From Synaphobranchus kaupii (lineage: Eukaryota; Chordata; Actinopteri; Anguilliformes; Synaphobranchidae): 64,000 nt of DNA. The translations under genes and the position numbers were made by a program. Numbering within the stretch: the stretch's first letter is position 1; each line of letters starts with the position of its first letter. The stretch covers positions 91,733,358 to 91,797,357 of the forward strand of contig CM056376.1 of NCBI GenBank assembly GCA_029718625.1. Direction: 5' to 3'. The notes beneath the pieces are model-generated. The model was not told where the DNA came from and made no database searches. It saw only the letters and a program-made list of their open reading frames with translations. Of this stretch, positions 26,001-36,948 are shown in pieces.

Positions 26001-26500
26001 NNNNNNNNNNNNNNNNNNNNNNNNNNNNNNNNNNNNNNNNNNNNNNNNNNNNNNNNNNNNNNNNNNNNNNNNNNNNNNNNNNNNNNNNNNNNNNNNNNNN
26101 NNNNNNNNNNNNNNNNNNNNNNNNNNNNNNNNNNNNNNNNNNNNNNNNNNNNNNNNNNNNNNNNNNNNNNNNNNNNNNNNNNNNNNNNNNNNNNNNNNNN
26201 NNNNNNNNNNNNNNNNNNNNNNNNNNNNNNNNNNNNNNNNNNNNNNNNNNNNNNNNNNNNNNNNNNNNNNNNNNNNNNNNNNNNNNNNNNNNNNNNNNNN
26301 NNNNNNNNNNNNNNNNNNNNNNNNNNNNNNNNNNNNNNNNNNNNNNNNNNNNNNNNNNNNNNNNNNNNNNNNNNNNNNNNNNNNNNNNNNNNNNNNNNNN
26401 NNNNNNNNNNNNNNNNNNNNNNNNNNNNNNNNNNNNNNNNNNNNNNNNNNNNNNNNNNNNNNNNNNNNNNNNNNNNNNNNNNNNNNNNNNNNNNNNNNNN
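26001..26500. other. Assembly gap (500 N)
   Basis: Exactly 500 undetermined bases, a conventional placeholder length. The gap falls inside or at the right end of the Tc1 element at 25205, so repeated sequence probably broke the assembly; true size unknown. Confidence 0.99.
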
Positions 26501-26565
26501 GTATCAATGCTTGTGGAACACAAGTTTACTTGTCATGCAAATAAAGGATATTTGAATTGAATTGA
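26501..26565 (+). mobile_element. LINE 3' tail
   Basis: CTTGTCATGCAAATAAAGGA followed by TATTTGAATTGAATTGA is a 3' LINE tail with a short pentamer repeat. The body is lost in the gap. Confidence 0.6.
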
Positions 26566-27170
26566 GAGAGAGCACAGTGGGGAAACTGATGGAGAAATAC
26601 AACAGAGGGAATAAAAGAAAGAAAAGGGAAAGGACAAATTGGAAGGTGAACAGCAGACAGACACTGAGATAGAGAAAAAGATGTTGAATAATTGCCATAC
26701 TAATTGGTTGTGTGTGTAGGCTCATGCCTGGCCAGCTCCAGTCCCTGTCACTCCCCACAACGTACAAAGACAGTCAGAGAGAGAGAGAGAGAGAGAGGAA
26801 GGTAAACGAGTGAGACAAGGACAGGAAGTGAAGGAGGAAGATGGAGTGTGCTGTGCTAGCAGAGTGGATATCACCTGTAGTGCTAACCTGCAGTGACAAG
26901 GGAGGGAGAGAGGGAGCAGGAGGGGGGAGAGGGACAGAGTGGAAGACAGAGAGAGAGGAAGATGGAGTGAGTTTGTGCTAGCAGAGCGGATATCACCTGT
27001 AGTGCTAACCTGCAGTTACAGGACACCTTCCTCACACTAACTCACACAGACACAGCTGAGAGACACAGGGGAGGGAAAGAGAGAGAGGGAGAGGGAAAGG
27101 GGAAGAGGGAGGGAGAGAGAAGGAGAGTGAGAGAGAGAGGAAGGGAGAGAAGAGAGCAGGGGAAGAGAAC
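26566..27170. repeat. Polypurine region with a duplicated 120-bp block
   Basis: A block containing GGATATCACCTGTAGTGCTA, then ACCTGCAG, occurs at about 26835-26900 and again at about 26957-27020, about 121 bp apart, joined by GA-rich sequence. The rest is GAGA-type simple repeat, densest at 26778-26798 and 27060-27165. Confidence 0.8.
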
Positions 27171-28294
27171 ATCAATGTGGTGAGGATGGTCCAGGATGAA
27201 AACTCGTTCCCGCTCAAGTCCCAATTCCTTTGGAGACTCTTGTCTCTGCCATTAACACCTTTCTCTGATAGGTCCTACAGTAAACTCCCTGCTGTGTGGA
27301 GACGTGTGATTGGGGGGTTCATTACGCTGTGCAGTAGCTCCATTGGCTCGGATGTGGAAGGGGTTTCGGTCATGGAGGTTTTCCTTGGTTCCAGGACCTC
27401 TTGTTCAGACGTGAGTTTTCTCCTTGTGTGACCTGCTGACTGATTCTTCCTGGATGTGCTGTGATTGACAGGACCATTATTGCTCTTGCAATGCTCAATC
27501 GATCCTCCAACAAAGCAGTTTGTTTGCAATATGAAGCCCAGAGCAGAGAGAGGTCAAAAAATGAGAACAAAAAGAATTTAAGAGGTATAATAACGGTCGG
27601 GGGGTGGCTGGCCAAAAATAAAAGACAGTACTGTATATTTGTTGAGGAATTGTTCACTGTTATATTTGTGCAGGAATAGCTGTTAGCTGTTTTTTGGTCT
27701 TATCTGTGCTGGTATTCCTGTGCCTGCAGCTGTGTACTGAAGGACTCAAACAAAAACAAAAAAAAGACTCTTAAAAACTCGCTGTAGGCCCAAAAGACCA
27801 AGCGCCTCTCAACTGAAGGCCCAGCAGTGTGTGATGTCATCAAAGTGAGACACAAACACAGGCGAATGCACGCTGGGGGTGCGTCCCAATCAGGTCCCAA
27901 TACTCAAAAAATGCATGCCCGAGAAACCGTATTTGTGTTTTAATCTAATGTTGCCGATTACATATTAATGTGAGCATATTAATTAACATATCAAAAGGCA
28001 AACCGCAATGTCAGGTACATTGTATACTGTACATGCAAACACTTGTACTTTAAATGTACAGGCTGTTTTGCATACTTCCGGGTAGGAGACGAGTGGAGGA
28101 AAGGAGGTGAGGAGTGAATAATATTGGGACGCACCCTCACTCTGGCTTAACCCTAACCCACCGCCGGAGGAGACGCAGAGCGGAGTCAGCCACTCTACCT
28201 TCAGCCTGATCCTCCTCCCAACTCTTTCAACTTCTAATTTTAATGACTTTTTGGCATGACCATATATGGGCATAGTACTGCCAGAGCAACACTA
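27171..28294. other. Non-coding region
   Basis: No gene, RNA or mobile element could be supported; only short frames without splice support. Confidence 0.4.
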
Positions 28295-29278
28295 GCCGCT
28301 TTTCCGCTGTTGGGCGAGACAGTGTGTGCCAGGGCCAAGTGGCTTTCCACTGGCACTTCCAGGGCCTCGTCGGGGTTTCGTCAGGGCTTAAGTCCAGGAA
28401 TTTTGGCCGCCCGATTACCTTGGTCCTTGTAGGGCCAGCTGGGACTAGGGGCGCGGCCATGGTCAAGGGTGGGGTTATCACAAGCTTAGCTGGTTTTGGC
28501 TTTATATCAGACGACCCCCTGCAGCCATGTCTATTCCTGTGTATCCCAAATAATATTGAAAGCTAACTTAACGTTACTTTGCTACGTTTGGAGGAAATGG
28601 AAAACAATTGCCAGTACTGGTCTGCAGAAAAAACAAAAGCTCTTAACATCTGGGCTGAGGGAAATGTTCAGCGTCAGTTCGACGGAGTTTGTAGAAACGA
28701 GGATGTGGTGAAGTATATAGTCACTGAATTATCCAAACTGGGTATTCAGCGCACTACCGCACAGGTTAGGGAGAAACTGAAGAAGTTGAAGCCTAGTTAC
28801 AGAGCTACGAAAATCCACAATGGGAAAAATGGTGCCCATCGGTAGAATAATTGTCCATGGTTCGAGCTTATGGATAGTGTGCTCGGACATCGCCCTGCTG
28901 AAAGTGGAGAGAACGTCCGGGACACGACAGTCTTGCCACAGGAGACAGAACAAGGTGACTTAGTTTGCGATGTAGCTATGAGCTACCTAGTTAGCTAAAT
29001 ACAAGTAATGTTACAATATGATGTTAGTGCAAGCAAGTTAGTCTGATGAAATGAAGTTGTTAGTTTACGTTATGGGACGCATTGTCTAGCTAAGCAGACT
29101 TATATTGCTCTCATTATGTGGCACATTATGGGCGGGATTTAGCGCAACGCCATGGTGCTATAGACCCGGTGGTGGGGAAGCAGAGATTTCTAGCTCGGGG
29201 CTTTAGGCTCAAGGCTAAAGGCCCTACCTGGCCACTAGGTAGCACTGGCACGCACTCACCCAACAGTGGAAAAGCGGC
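28295..29278 (+). mobile_element. Harbinger-like element carrying a Myb/SANT exon
   Basis: The ends GCCGCTTTTCCGCTGTTGGG and, inverted, GCCGCTTTTCCACTGTTGGG match at 19 of 20 bases, with looser inverted similarity (GTGCCAG...GCC) to about 70 bp. Flanks are CTA on the left and TAA on the right, near the TWA preference of PIF/Harbinger but not identical. Inside is a plus-strand exon for a Myb/SANT-like protein, the usual second gene of Harbinger elements. The DDE nuclease gene is absent, so the 984-bp element is non-autonomous. Superfamily assignment is likely, not proven. Confidence 0.7.
28597..28845 (+). pseudogene. Myb/SANT-like DNA-binding protein fragment
   Basis: The frame starts MENNCQYWSAEKT (an in-frame Met six codons upstream is less likely) and shows the spaced tryptophan and aromatic pattern of Myb/SANT-like or trihelix domains: YWSAEKTKALNIW near the start, then VVKYIVTELSKLG, then RTTAQVREKLKKLKPSY. 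It stops after GAHR at 28845. Just beyond, another frame (CPWFELMDSVLGHRPA) continues as family members do, so a frameshift near 28835 probably broke the gene; a possible splice donor (AAG|GTGACT) follows near 28952. In Harbinger elements this protein helps the transposase enter the nucleus and bind the ends. Confidence 0.7.
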
Positions 29279-29380
29279 TAATAATATCACCTACAAGATA
29301 ATCACATTGTTTCTTTCTTGCTATTCTTTCTCTCCCTCTGTCTTACTCAGCTATTTCTTTCCCCTTTCTGTCCCGAACTC

Positions 29381-30660
29381 TCATCCCTCTCTAAAACCAG
29401 TTAACTCTCACTCCTTCTCCCTCCCCCTCTCTAAAACCAGTTAACTCTCACTCCTTCTCCCTCCCCCTCTCTAAAACCAGTTAACTCTCACTCCTTCTCC
29501 CTCCCCCTCTCTAAAACCAGTTAACTCTCACTCCTTCTCCCTCCCCCTCTCTAAAACCAGTTAACTCTCTTTCTCTCACTCCTTCTCTCTCCCCCTCTCA
29601 AAAACCAGTTAACTATCACTCCTTCTCCCCCCCCCTCTCTAAAACCAGTTAACTCTCACTCCTTCTCCCTCCCCCTCTCAAAAACCAGTTAACTCTCTTT
29701 CTCTCACTCCTTCTCTCTCCCCCTCTCAAAAACCAGTTAACTATCACTCCTTCTCCCCCCCCTCTCTAAAACCAGTTAACTCTCACTCCTTCTCCCTCCC
29801 CCTCTCTAAAACCAGTTAACTATCACTCCTTCTCCCTCCCCCTCTCTAAAACCAGTTAACTCTCACTCCTTCTCCCTCCCCCTCTCAAAAACCAGTTAAC
29901 TCTCACTCCTTCTCCCTCCCCCTCTCTAAAACCAGTGAACTATCACTCCTTCTCCCTCCCCCTCTCTAAAACCAGTTAACTATCACTCCTTCTCCCTCCC
30001 CCTCTCTAAAACCAGTTAACTCTCACTCCTTCTCCCTCCCCCTCTCAAAAACCAGTTAACTCTCACTCCTTCTCCCTCCCCCTCTCTAAAACCAGTTAAC
30101 TATCACTCCTTCTCCCTCCCCCTCTCTAAAACCAGTTAACTCTCACTCCTTCCCCCCCCCCTCTCAAAAACCAGTTAACTCTCACTCCTTCTCCCTCCCC
30201 CTCTCTAAAACCAGTTAACTCTCACTCCTTCTCCCTCCCCCTCTCTAAAACCAGTTAACTCTCACTCCTTCTCCCTCCCCCTCTCAAAAACCAGTTAACT
30301 CTCACTCCTTCTCCCTCCCCCTCTCAAAAACCAGTTAACTCTCACTCCTTCTCCCTCCCCCTCTCAAAAACCAGTTAACTCTCACTCCTTCTCCCTCCCC
30401 CTCTCAAAAAACAGTTAACTCTCACTCCTTCTCCCTCCCCCTCTCTAAAACCAGTTAACTCTCACTCCTTCTCCCTCCCCCTCTCAAAAACCAGTTAACT
30501 CTCAGTCCTTCTCCCTCCCCCTCTCTAAAACCAGTTAACTCTCTTTCTCTCACTCCTCCTTCCCCCTCTCATCCCTCTCTAAAACCAGTTAACTCTCTCA
30601 CTCCTTTTCTCTCCCCCTCATCCCCCTCTCTAAAACCAGTTAACTCTCTTTCTCTCCCTC
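29381..30660. repeat. 40-bp minisatellite, about 31 units
   Basis: The unit is CCCTCTCTAAAACCAGTTAA followed by CTCTCACTCCTTCTCCCTCC. Some units carry AAAAACCAG or CTATCACT variants that recur in blocks, so multi-unit segments have duplicated. Two units near 29570 and 29700 are lengthened by TTTCTCTCACTC. The minus strand has repeated GGGGGAGGGAGAAGG, a run able to form G-quadruplex or triplex structure. Confidence 0.96.
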
Positions 30661-31226
30661 CCTGTGGCGGCGGCTTCTTCCCTTTTCTCACTCCTTCTCA
30701 TCCCTCCCCATCTTTCCGCTTCTTCCCTCTCCCTCCCTCTCATTCCTCCTATCTCCCCTTTTCTGTCTCTCCCTCCCTCCCTATCTCATCCCTCTCCCTT
30801 CTTCTCTCCCTCCTCCCTGTGGTGTTAATGTAGGAGTGATTGAGGAGCCCTATATCTCTGCGGCGACAGCGCTCATCTCCTGCAGTGATGAACAGCCCCT
30901 CAGTGTGTCCCTGCCGCCCCATTATACACTGATTAATCGCCCCTGTTTCAGTCAATAATTCATCTGTTAAAAAACACATCCTGCGCTCAGAGCAGGGAGA
31001 GAGAGAAGGGGGGAGGGAGAAAGAGAGAGAGGGAGGGAGAGAGAAAGAGAGAGAGGGAGGGAGAGAGAGAGAAAATGGCGCAAAATGGCCACCTGAACAT
31101 ACCCCTTTGAACATAATTTTTTTTTGTTTTTTTTTGTAATCCTGGCTGTAATTCCTCATTGTGCCTGAATGAGAGGATTTCAGTGGCATTCACAGGTCCA
31201 GATGCAGTATTTTAATTCCTCACTGT

Positions 31227-31230
<4 letters not shown>

Positions 31231-31258
<28 letters not shown>
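31231..31258. repeat. Homopolymer G run, about 28 bases
   Basis: An unbroken G tract, long enough to slip in replication or sequencing, so its true length is uncertain. It could form stacked G-quadruplex structure. Confidence 0.9.
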
Positions 31259-33019
31259 TTTGGCGGGGCCAGGTCAGGCTTCCCCGCGCCCTCCTCAGCC
31301 CTGACCGCGATTTACGCCGGCCGCTGTGTGAGAGCACACGGCTCTCACATGCCTTTAGCAGCCCGAGCACACGTAATGAGAAGAGACAGAACGTTAACTG
31401 CCCTGCCTTCAAGCCCAATTAAATGAGCGTGCAGAAGAACAAGTGTTTGATACAGGGCTCTTTAATCTTCCCTGTGGCCAGGAGCTCGTCTTTCCCAGCA
31501 CTGCACAGGGCAGGAGCCTTTTAACACGAAAACTGAGACTGCAGCCCCGTGCTGCTGCCACCTCAAGAACAGCAGTCATGTGACAGCGTGAGGCGTTTGT
31601 TCGATTGGCACATACACCATCGCTGTATGCTGTTGTTTGAGGGAAGGTGGAGTTCATTGTGCTTGCTTCACAGTGACTTCTTGCATTTGTGTTTGTGTGT
31701 GTGTGCGTGTGTCATAGGAACTTGTTCCTAATAACAATAATACTAAACATAATGTTTTGAAGAATAACTGTAATTTACACAAATACAGCCTCAGGTGGCA
31801 TACAAACAAAGGAGTTACTTGTAGTGCATTTTCTTGCTATAGACCACAAGTACCAGAATGCACCCATACCAGCCACTTTAAAACCAGCAGGTCATCAGAA
31901 ACTTCTATAAACATGTAAAATATATTTTATCGCACATAAAAAACTGCTTGGGCCAAAATCAAAAACATGCTCAACAATATTAAGAACAAGCCCAGAAAGT
32001 GAACTATGCCTTTAACGGAGTTCACTGAGTGTGTACACACAGCTAGAGGACTGTGGGATTGATTGTGACATAATTTCTTCTGATAATCCCTCTCTTCATG
32101 CACTGCATGCTGGGTAACATATATCAGCATTAAAGGATTTTCAGAGACATATCAGTTGCAATAAATAACAGATAAAGACAGCATTCTTTACTAGGGTCTG
32201 TGAATATCTCACTCATGCTCAACTGCACAAGAGCAATCTGATACTGTACATATAAGAGGCCAGAAGGCCTTCAGGTGAGGACCAGGGATTCAGCATGTCA
32301 CTGTCAGTTACCTGTGCTGCCGCACACATGGGGTACTGTACACCCTTATAAACATCTGTTATATAAAGCAAGGTTACTTTCCAAATCCCCAATCAGACTT
32401 TAATTTAGCGTGAGGGCCTCTTCCAGGAAATGACTATGCTCTCTCAGAAGACACTGGCATGAGAACTTGGAGGTAAAAGGTTAAATTTGTGTGTATTTAC
32501 AGTTATGCACAGATCCTTCACGTACGCACGCATGCACACGCAGAGACACACATACACACGTGAGAAAATGCAGAAAGACAGCCATGAATCACATATGCAA
32601 ACACAGTGACAGAAATATGTGCACCTAGACACATCAAAGGTATGTGGATCAGCTATCATGGGGCCAAATATGCAGAAATGTAGTTTCACACATGGCAGAG
32701 CTGCTATACACGGAGGTTCAAAGGAACACACGTTTACGCACGCACGCACGCACACACACACGCACTCTCTCTCTCATACATGTTCTCTCTCCCTCTATCT
32801 CTCACGCTGTCTCCCTCTCTCTGCCCCCCTCTCCTTCTCTGTCCTCCTGTCCTTCTCTCTCCCTTCCTCCCTCTCTCTCTCTCCGTGCTGTGACTGTGTG
32901 TACGAGCGGAGCCGTCACCACACACATCAGTTCTTAGCCCATGGCCTGAGGAAACATGGGCCAATTATGGTAATAAATAATAAGAGCAGTGGATACATGA
33001 CAGGCTGAGTGATGGAAGC

Positions 33020-33205
33020 TCTCCTCCCTCATTTACATTAGTGTGTGCGGCACTCATCAGCCACTCTAATGTAATGCTAAGCAAATGCGCCTTTTTCAAT
33101 ATTGCGCAATTTACTGCAAGTCAACTGGCAGCGAGCTGCAGTCTATAAATCATGTTAAAACACAGGCCGGGAATGACAGCTAAATCAACATGAAGTAATT
33201 GCTTC
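33020..33205. promoter_or_regulatory. Candidate enhancer-like block with C/EBP-type palindrome
   Basis: Unique sequence between simple repeats contains the perfect palindrome ATTGCGCAAT (33101-33110), which matches the C/EBP consensus, preceded by ATGCTAAGCAAAT at 33075-33087 and followed by AT-rich homeodomain-type sites (GTAATTG). This is inference from motifs only; no gene next to it is known. Confidence 0.3.
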
Positions 33206-33822
33206 ATAAATGCGCAGAAAACGAGCCAGCTGGACACAGGGAAGGAGGGAGGAAAGAAGAGGAGAGGAGAGAATGAGCAGAGGAGAGATGGGTAAAGGGG
33301 GGGGGGGGGGTTTAAGACCTCTGTGTGTGTGCACAGCTCTAGAAGCAGGTGTGTGTGTGTGTGTGTGTGTGCACAGCTCTAGAAGCAGTCCCTGTTTGAA
33401 GGTGTTCTTTCATGGCTGTGTGTTTTCACTCAGCTTAGTTCAGCTCCTCACCACACAGGCATCCATCACTGGAGTCTCACTGAAGGCTCTCTGTTCACAA
33501 GCACCAACCGCAACAGTGAGTCCAGCCATGGCATCTGCACTGAAGTGAGTATTTTAATATCGCTGATTCCTCTACAGTAAAAAGGGCTGTAAGCTCTTCT
33601 CCTCATAGGACACCTGACCGGCAGAACCTGCTGTACTCACCAGTGATGAACACACACACACACACACACTTCCACTGCCATCCTTTTCTGTTATCTTTCC
33701 TAATGGTCTCAAACACTGAAGAGATGGCGAGATGTAGTTCCCCTGAGTAAACACTAGAGGGGGCTACTGATGTGATGGGTGGATTCACTGTGTTTTACTG
33801 GGGCTTGTGTGTTGCTGGAGGG

Positions 33823-34002
33823 CAGAGGTGGAAAGTCCAGGTTCAGAAAGTAAAAGTCCTGCCCAGTATTTTGTAACAATCACCTGGATTTGCTATGCAT
33901 CATGAGGTAGAACTAATTAGTGAAATCAGCTGGCTGAGTTCATGGGTGGAAGAAACACATGGCAGGACTTTTACTTTCCGACCCCTGAAATTTCCACCTC
34001 TG
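33823..34002. mobile_element. Short hAT MITE, 180 bp
   Basis: The ends CAGAGGTGGAAAGTCCAGG and, inverted, CAGAGGTGGAAATTTCAGG are the terminal repeats of a common fish hAT miniature element, with AGAAAGTAAAAGTCCTG following inward and its complement on the right. Flanking octamers CTGGAGGG and GTTGAGGG agree at six of eight positions, consistent with an old 8-bp target duplication. Confidence 0.82.
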
Positions 34003-34482
34003 GTTGAGGGGTTGCACCTGAGGAGCTCCACCTGAGAACAGCGCCAGGAGAGAGGAGATTACAGTCAGCTGGACTGCAGGTGTGCAGCTCCGCCCATTTC
34101 CTGCCTGCATCCAAGACAGGAAGTGAGTGCGTGACTCTGTCTATGAGTGGTGAGTGCTTTGGAATGACTGGGCGAGGTGTGTGTGTTTTTGAATGGGCTT
34201 GAAAGCGAATGTGCGTGTGATTGAGTATGGATGTAAGTATGTGAGGGTGTGTGTGTACGTGCATGCGTGCATATGTGGGTGTGTGACAAATGTGTGAGTT
34301 TTTGGTTGTACAAGAGAGCAAGTCTGTGTGTGTGGGAGGGGAGATGTATTCATGCGTTTAATTCCAGATGGTGTGTGTGTGTGTGTGTAGGAGATGTCTC
34401 CTGCCCTGACCCTGTGGTCATTAATCTCTCAGTCTGTCAGCGTAATGGACGATGATGGACAGGGTGCTACTTGCTTCTGCTG

Positions 34483-34483
34483 A

Positions 34484-34553
<70 letters not shown>

Positions 34554-34651
34554 ACAAACACAGACTGCCACTCACAAAACACAAACACACACACACACGA
34601 GCACACACAGACACACACGCGCACACACACACACACTCACAGACTGCCACT

Positions 34652-34692
<41 letters not shown>

Positions 34693-34791
34693 AAACAGAC
34701 TGCCACGCACACACACAAACTCTTTCATCCTCAATCACACTCTCGCTCTTCACACACTTGCTCTCATGTACTCAAAAACTAACACATTCAT

Positions 34792-34855
<64 letters not shown>
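34483..34855. repeat. Cluster of long CA repeats
   Basis: Pure CA tracts occupy about 34483-34546 and 34797-34853, with interrupted CA between them. Highly polymorphic length is expected. Confidence 0.95.
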
Positions 34856-34856
<1 letters not shown>

Positions 34857-35272
34857 CATATGTAATGAAACACACACTTTTTCCAGCTTCCAGCTCTCGC
34901 AGTGCCAGTCACACACAGCTCCTAATTTTGAATAAATATTAAACATGGCAGGCAATCCTTGTGTGTGTGTGTGTGTGTGATGAGCATGAGACTGAAGGAA
35001 ATTGATTCTTTGGGGTTTATGCAGGGTTTAACACAGAGAAACATGATGATTATTCCAGTATTTCTGAGTGCTTTTACATTGTCTTGATATATGGGATTAG
35101 CCTTGGTCAACCTCTGCTTTCACTGGGGCCAAATCAGCCTTGAGCAGGAAAAATACTGTAATGCCAGGACCCAAATTCTTCTTACAACCATTTCTAATCC
35201 CTGCAGACTTAACTTAACTCACTGTCTGTAAGGCATATGCTGAAGTTCAGTGCTTTGGAACTGGCTGCACAA

Positions 35273-35353
35273 AGCCAATCACAACACATGCACCGTCAGA
35301 GCCAATAACAACGCATGCACCGTCAGAGCCAATCCCAATGCATGCTGCATCAG
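35273..35353. repeat. 27-bp repeat, three units
   Basis: Units at 35273, 35300 and 35327 share the pattern AGCCAATNNCAANNCATGCA followed by CCGTCAG. The middle unit recurs, with its junction, 1.3 kb away inside the Ty3/Gypsy element at 36630-36666. The CCAAT words are also CCAAT-box-like, but no promoter is evident. Confidence 0.88.
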
Positions 35354-35485
35354 CCCTCCAGAACAAAGAGCCCTTTCCTCTCTGGCGTATGTGTACTTCC
35401 TGTCCGGACTCTGGTTATGTTACAGTAATAAAAGCGCTGTTCACTCTCACACACATATAAATACACACACAGCCAAAACAATAAT

Positions 35486-35519
<34 letters not shown>

Positions 35520-35660
35520 TCAAACTCAAAACACTTGTTCATTCACACACACACACGCACGCACGCACGCACACACACACACACCTTCACTCATCCACAG
35601 GCACATAGTTATGTGTAACCCAATAAGAAGCCAGAATTACATGGTATTGTACAGACACAG

Positions 35661-36373
35661 TGTAAGGGGGGAGTGTAAGGTTCGGAGAACCAGGTGCGAC
35701 AACCAAGGAATATAAAAGTGTATATAGAAATATACACCACTAAAGCGGACAGATCCGCACCAGGGAAGGAATAAACGAAAGAAAATGGGAATAAAAACCT
35801 CCCAGCATAAGCCAAATCAAAACAGCCCCAAAAGAGGGCAAACTCGAAAATAGCGAGTAATAAACAACAAAAGAACCTCATGCTCTCAAACAAAGAGCAT
35901 CAAGAGGAGGTCAGAAAAAAACAAAAGAAAACCCGTATAAATGGGCGAGAGAACGAAAATGAAAATAGAACCCGTTACCTTAAGCTCTAGGTGCGAATGA
36001 GCTGAACAAAAAGGTAATAGGTGGAGAGTTTAAAGGATAGAGAGCAAGACAGGATAGAAAAGACTAAACCAATCTATATCCTAACTCTAACCGGACTTGC
36101 TATGTTTCTTATTTGAAACAACTAGAAACGTAGTGACCGAATTCCTATACCTTACCGACTTCGATGTCAAATAGCAAAGACAATATCGAAGCACCGGAAG
36201 GCAGAAGCCCTGGGCTATTTATAACCAGCAGGAAACCCAAAACAGATAAGAGGGATAATAGCCAGGCGAGATCAAAACACCGGAACGGAGGACGGAAAAT
36301 CCGATAGAGCGCCCCGACGATGCTAAAAAAGAGAACCACCACAGAAACAACGAGGCTGCCAAAAACCATGACA
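35661..36373 (-). repeat. 3' LTR of the Ty3/Gypsy element
   Basis: The 713-bp repeat starts TGTCATGG and ends CCTTACA on the minus strand, giving the TG...CA ends of LTRs. A TATA-like word TTATAAATAG lies near 36230-36221 and probably marks the promoter. The other LTR holds the same sequence in three pieces: 40165-40226, 42593-42771 and 44072-44408. Confidence 0.92.
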
Positions 36374-36384
36374 GGACCCCCCTT

Positions 36385-36585
36385 CTAAGGGACGACCCCA
36401 GGCGATCCCTCAGCCTTGCTTATACGGAAGGCCCTAATAAGTGTTGGGTCCAAGATGTTCCTAGAGGGGACCCAGCAGCGCTCCTCAGGACCATAGCCCT
36501 CCCAGTCTACTAAAAACTGGTACCCTCTGCCCACACGCCTCTCAGCCAAAATGCGCCGAACGGTATACACCGGACCTCCCTCCAA
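36385..36585 (-). pseudogene. Chromodomain at integrase C-terminus
   Basis: The segment reads [20 protein letters not shown], then [18 protein letters not shown], then LDPTLI, a typical chromodomain with the Y, W and W aromatic positions. In chromoviruses this module follows integrase and binds modified histone tails, guiding insertion into heterochromatin. It is separated from the upstream GPY/F module by a stop codon and the insertion at 36631-36683. The domain itself is intact; the stop at 36385 lies right before the polypurine tract. Confidence 0.9.
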
Positions 36586-36609
36586 GAACCGGGGGGAGGC
36601 GGCGGCTTG

Positions 36610-36840
36610 TCAGCCGGGGCGAGACGTGGAGCCAATAACAACGCATGCACCATCAGAGCCAATCACACATGGACTACAATCTGGAGACGTGGAAGGTGAG
36701 ATGGATGCACATGCGGATGGCAACTGAAGGCGAAGAGTGACCGGGTTGAGCTTCCGAATGATCTTAAAGGGGCCCACAAACCGAGGTGCAAGTTTACGGG
36801 ACTCCACTCGCAGGGGTAGGTCCCGTGTGGAAAGCCACAC
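36610..36840 (-). pseudogene. Integrase GPY/F module with foreign C-terminus
   Basis: The open segment begins [19 protein letters not shown] and continues [19 protein letters not shown], the GPY/F module (here GPF) of Ty3/Gypsy integrases. After about 45 residues the translation turns into sequence encoded by the 27-bp repeat insertion and ends at a stop at 36610, so the chromodomain is cut off from it. The frame differs from that of the catalytic core upstream. Confidence 0.82.
36630..36683. other. 53-bp templated insertion with 10-bp flanking repeat
   Basis: GAGACGTGGA occurs at 36621-36630 and again at 36684-36693. The bases between them (36631-36683) include 36630-36666, which matches the 27-bp repeat at 35300-35335 with one mismatch in the first 34 bases. 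Pattern and placement suggest local copying during repair of a staggered break. Confidence 0.75.
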
Positions 36841-36948
36841 TCATTGCCCCACCCGGTAAGAGGGAGCTGGATGGCGACGTCTGTTGGCCACCACCTTCTG
36901 TTTGGCCGAGGCGTGGAGAACAGAAGCGCGTACACGCTTCCAGACCGC

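Larger units (their letters stand above)
30661..35272. other. Non-coding region rich in simple repeats
   Basis: No gene placed. CT and GA tracts fill 30700-30810 and 30990-31075; CT dominates 32765-32885; G-runs lie at 31231-31258 and 33297-33310; GT or CA tracts lie at 33349-33371, 33651-33670, 34371-34389 and 34960-34978. At 34561-34720 the phrase CAGACTGCCAC recurs three times inside CA repeats. Unique blocks at 30835-30985, 31260-31430 and 32935-33210 look like possible regulatory DNA. Confidence 0.5.

Noticed and set aside
25878..26555. Frames of about 180-209 codons spanning 26001-26500
   Set aside because: They consist of undetermined bases in the assembly gap.
29381..30660. CRISPR array
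   Set aside because: The 40-bp units are contiguous tandem copies with no unique spacers, and the DNA is vertebrate nuclear.
33459..33515. 57-bp plus-strand segment with AG acceptor and GTGAGT donor
   Set aside because: Isolated, no matching neighbour exon in phase, and short enough to occur by chance.
34429..34865. Frames of Thr-His or Cys-Val repeats in CA/GT tracts (also near 500-1000, 61700-62080, 63365-63804)
   Set aside because: Dinucleotide repeats give stop-free dipeptide frames automatically.
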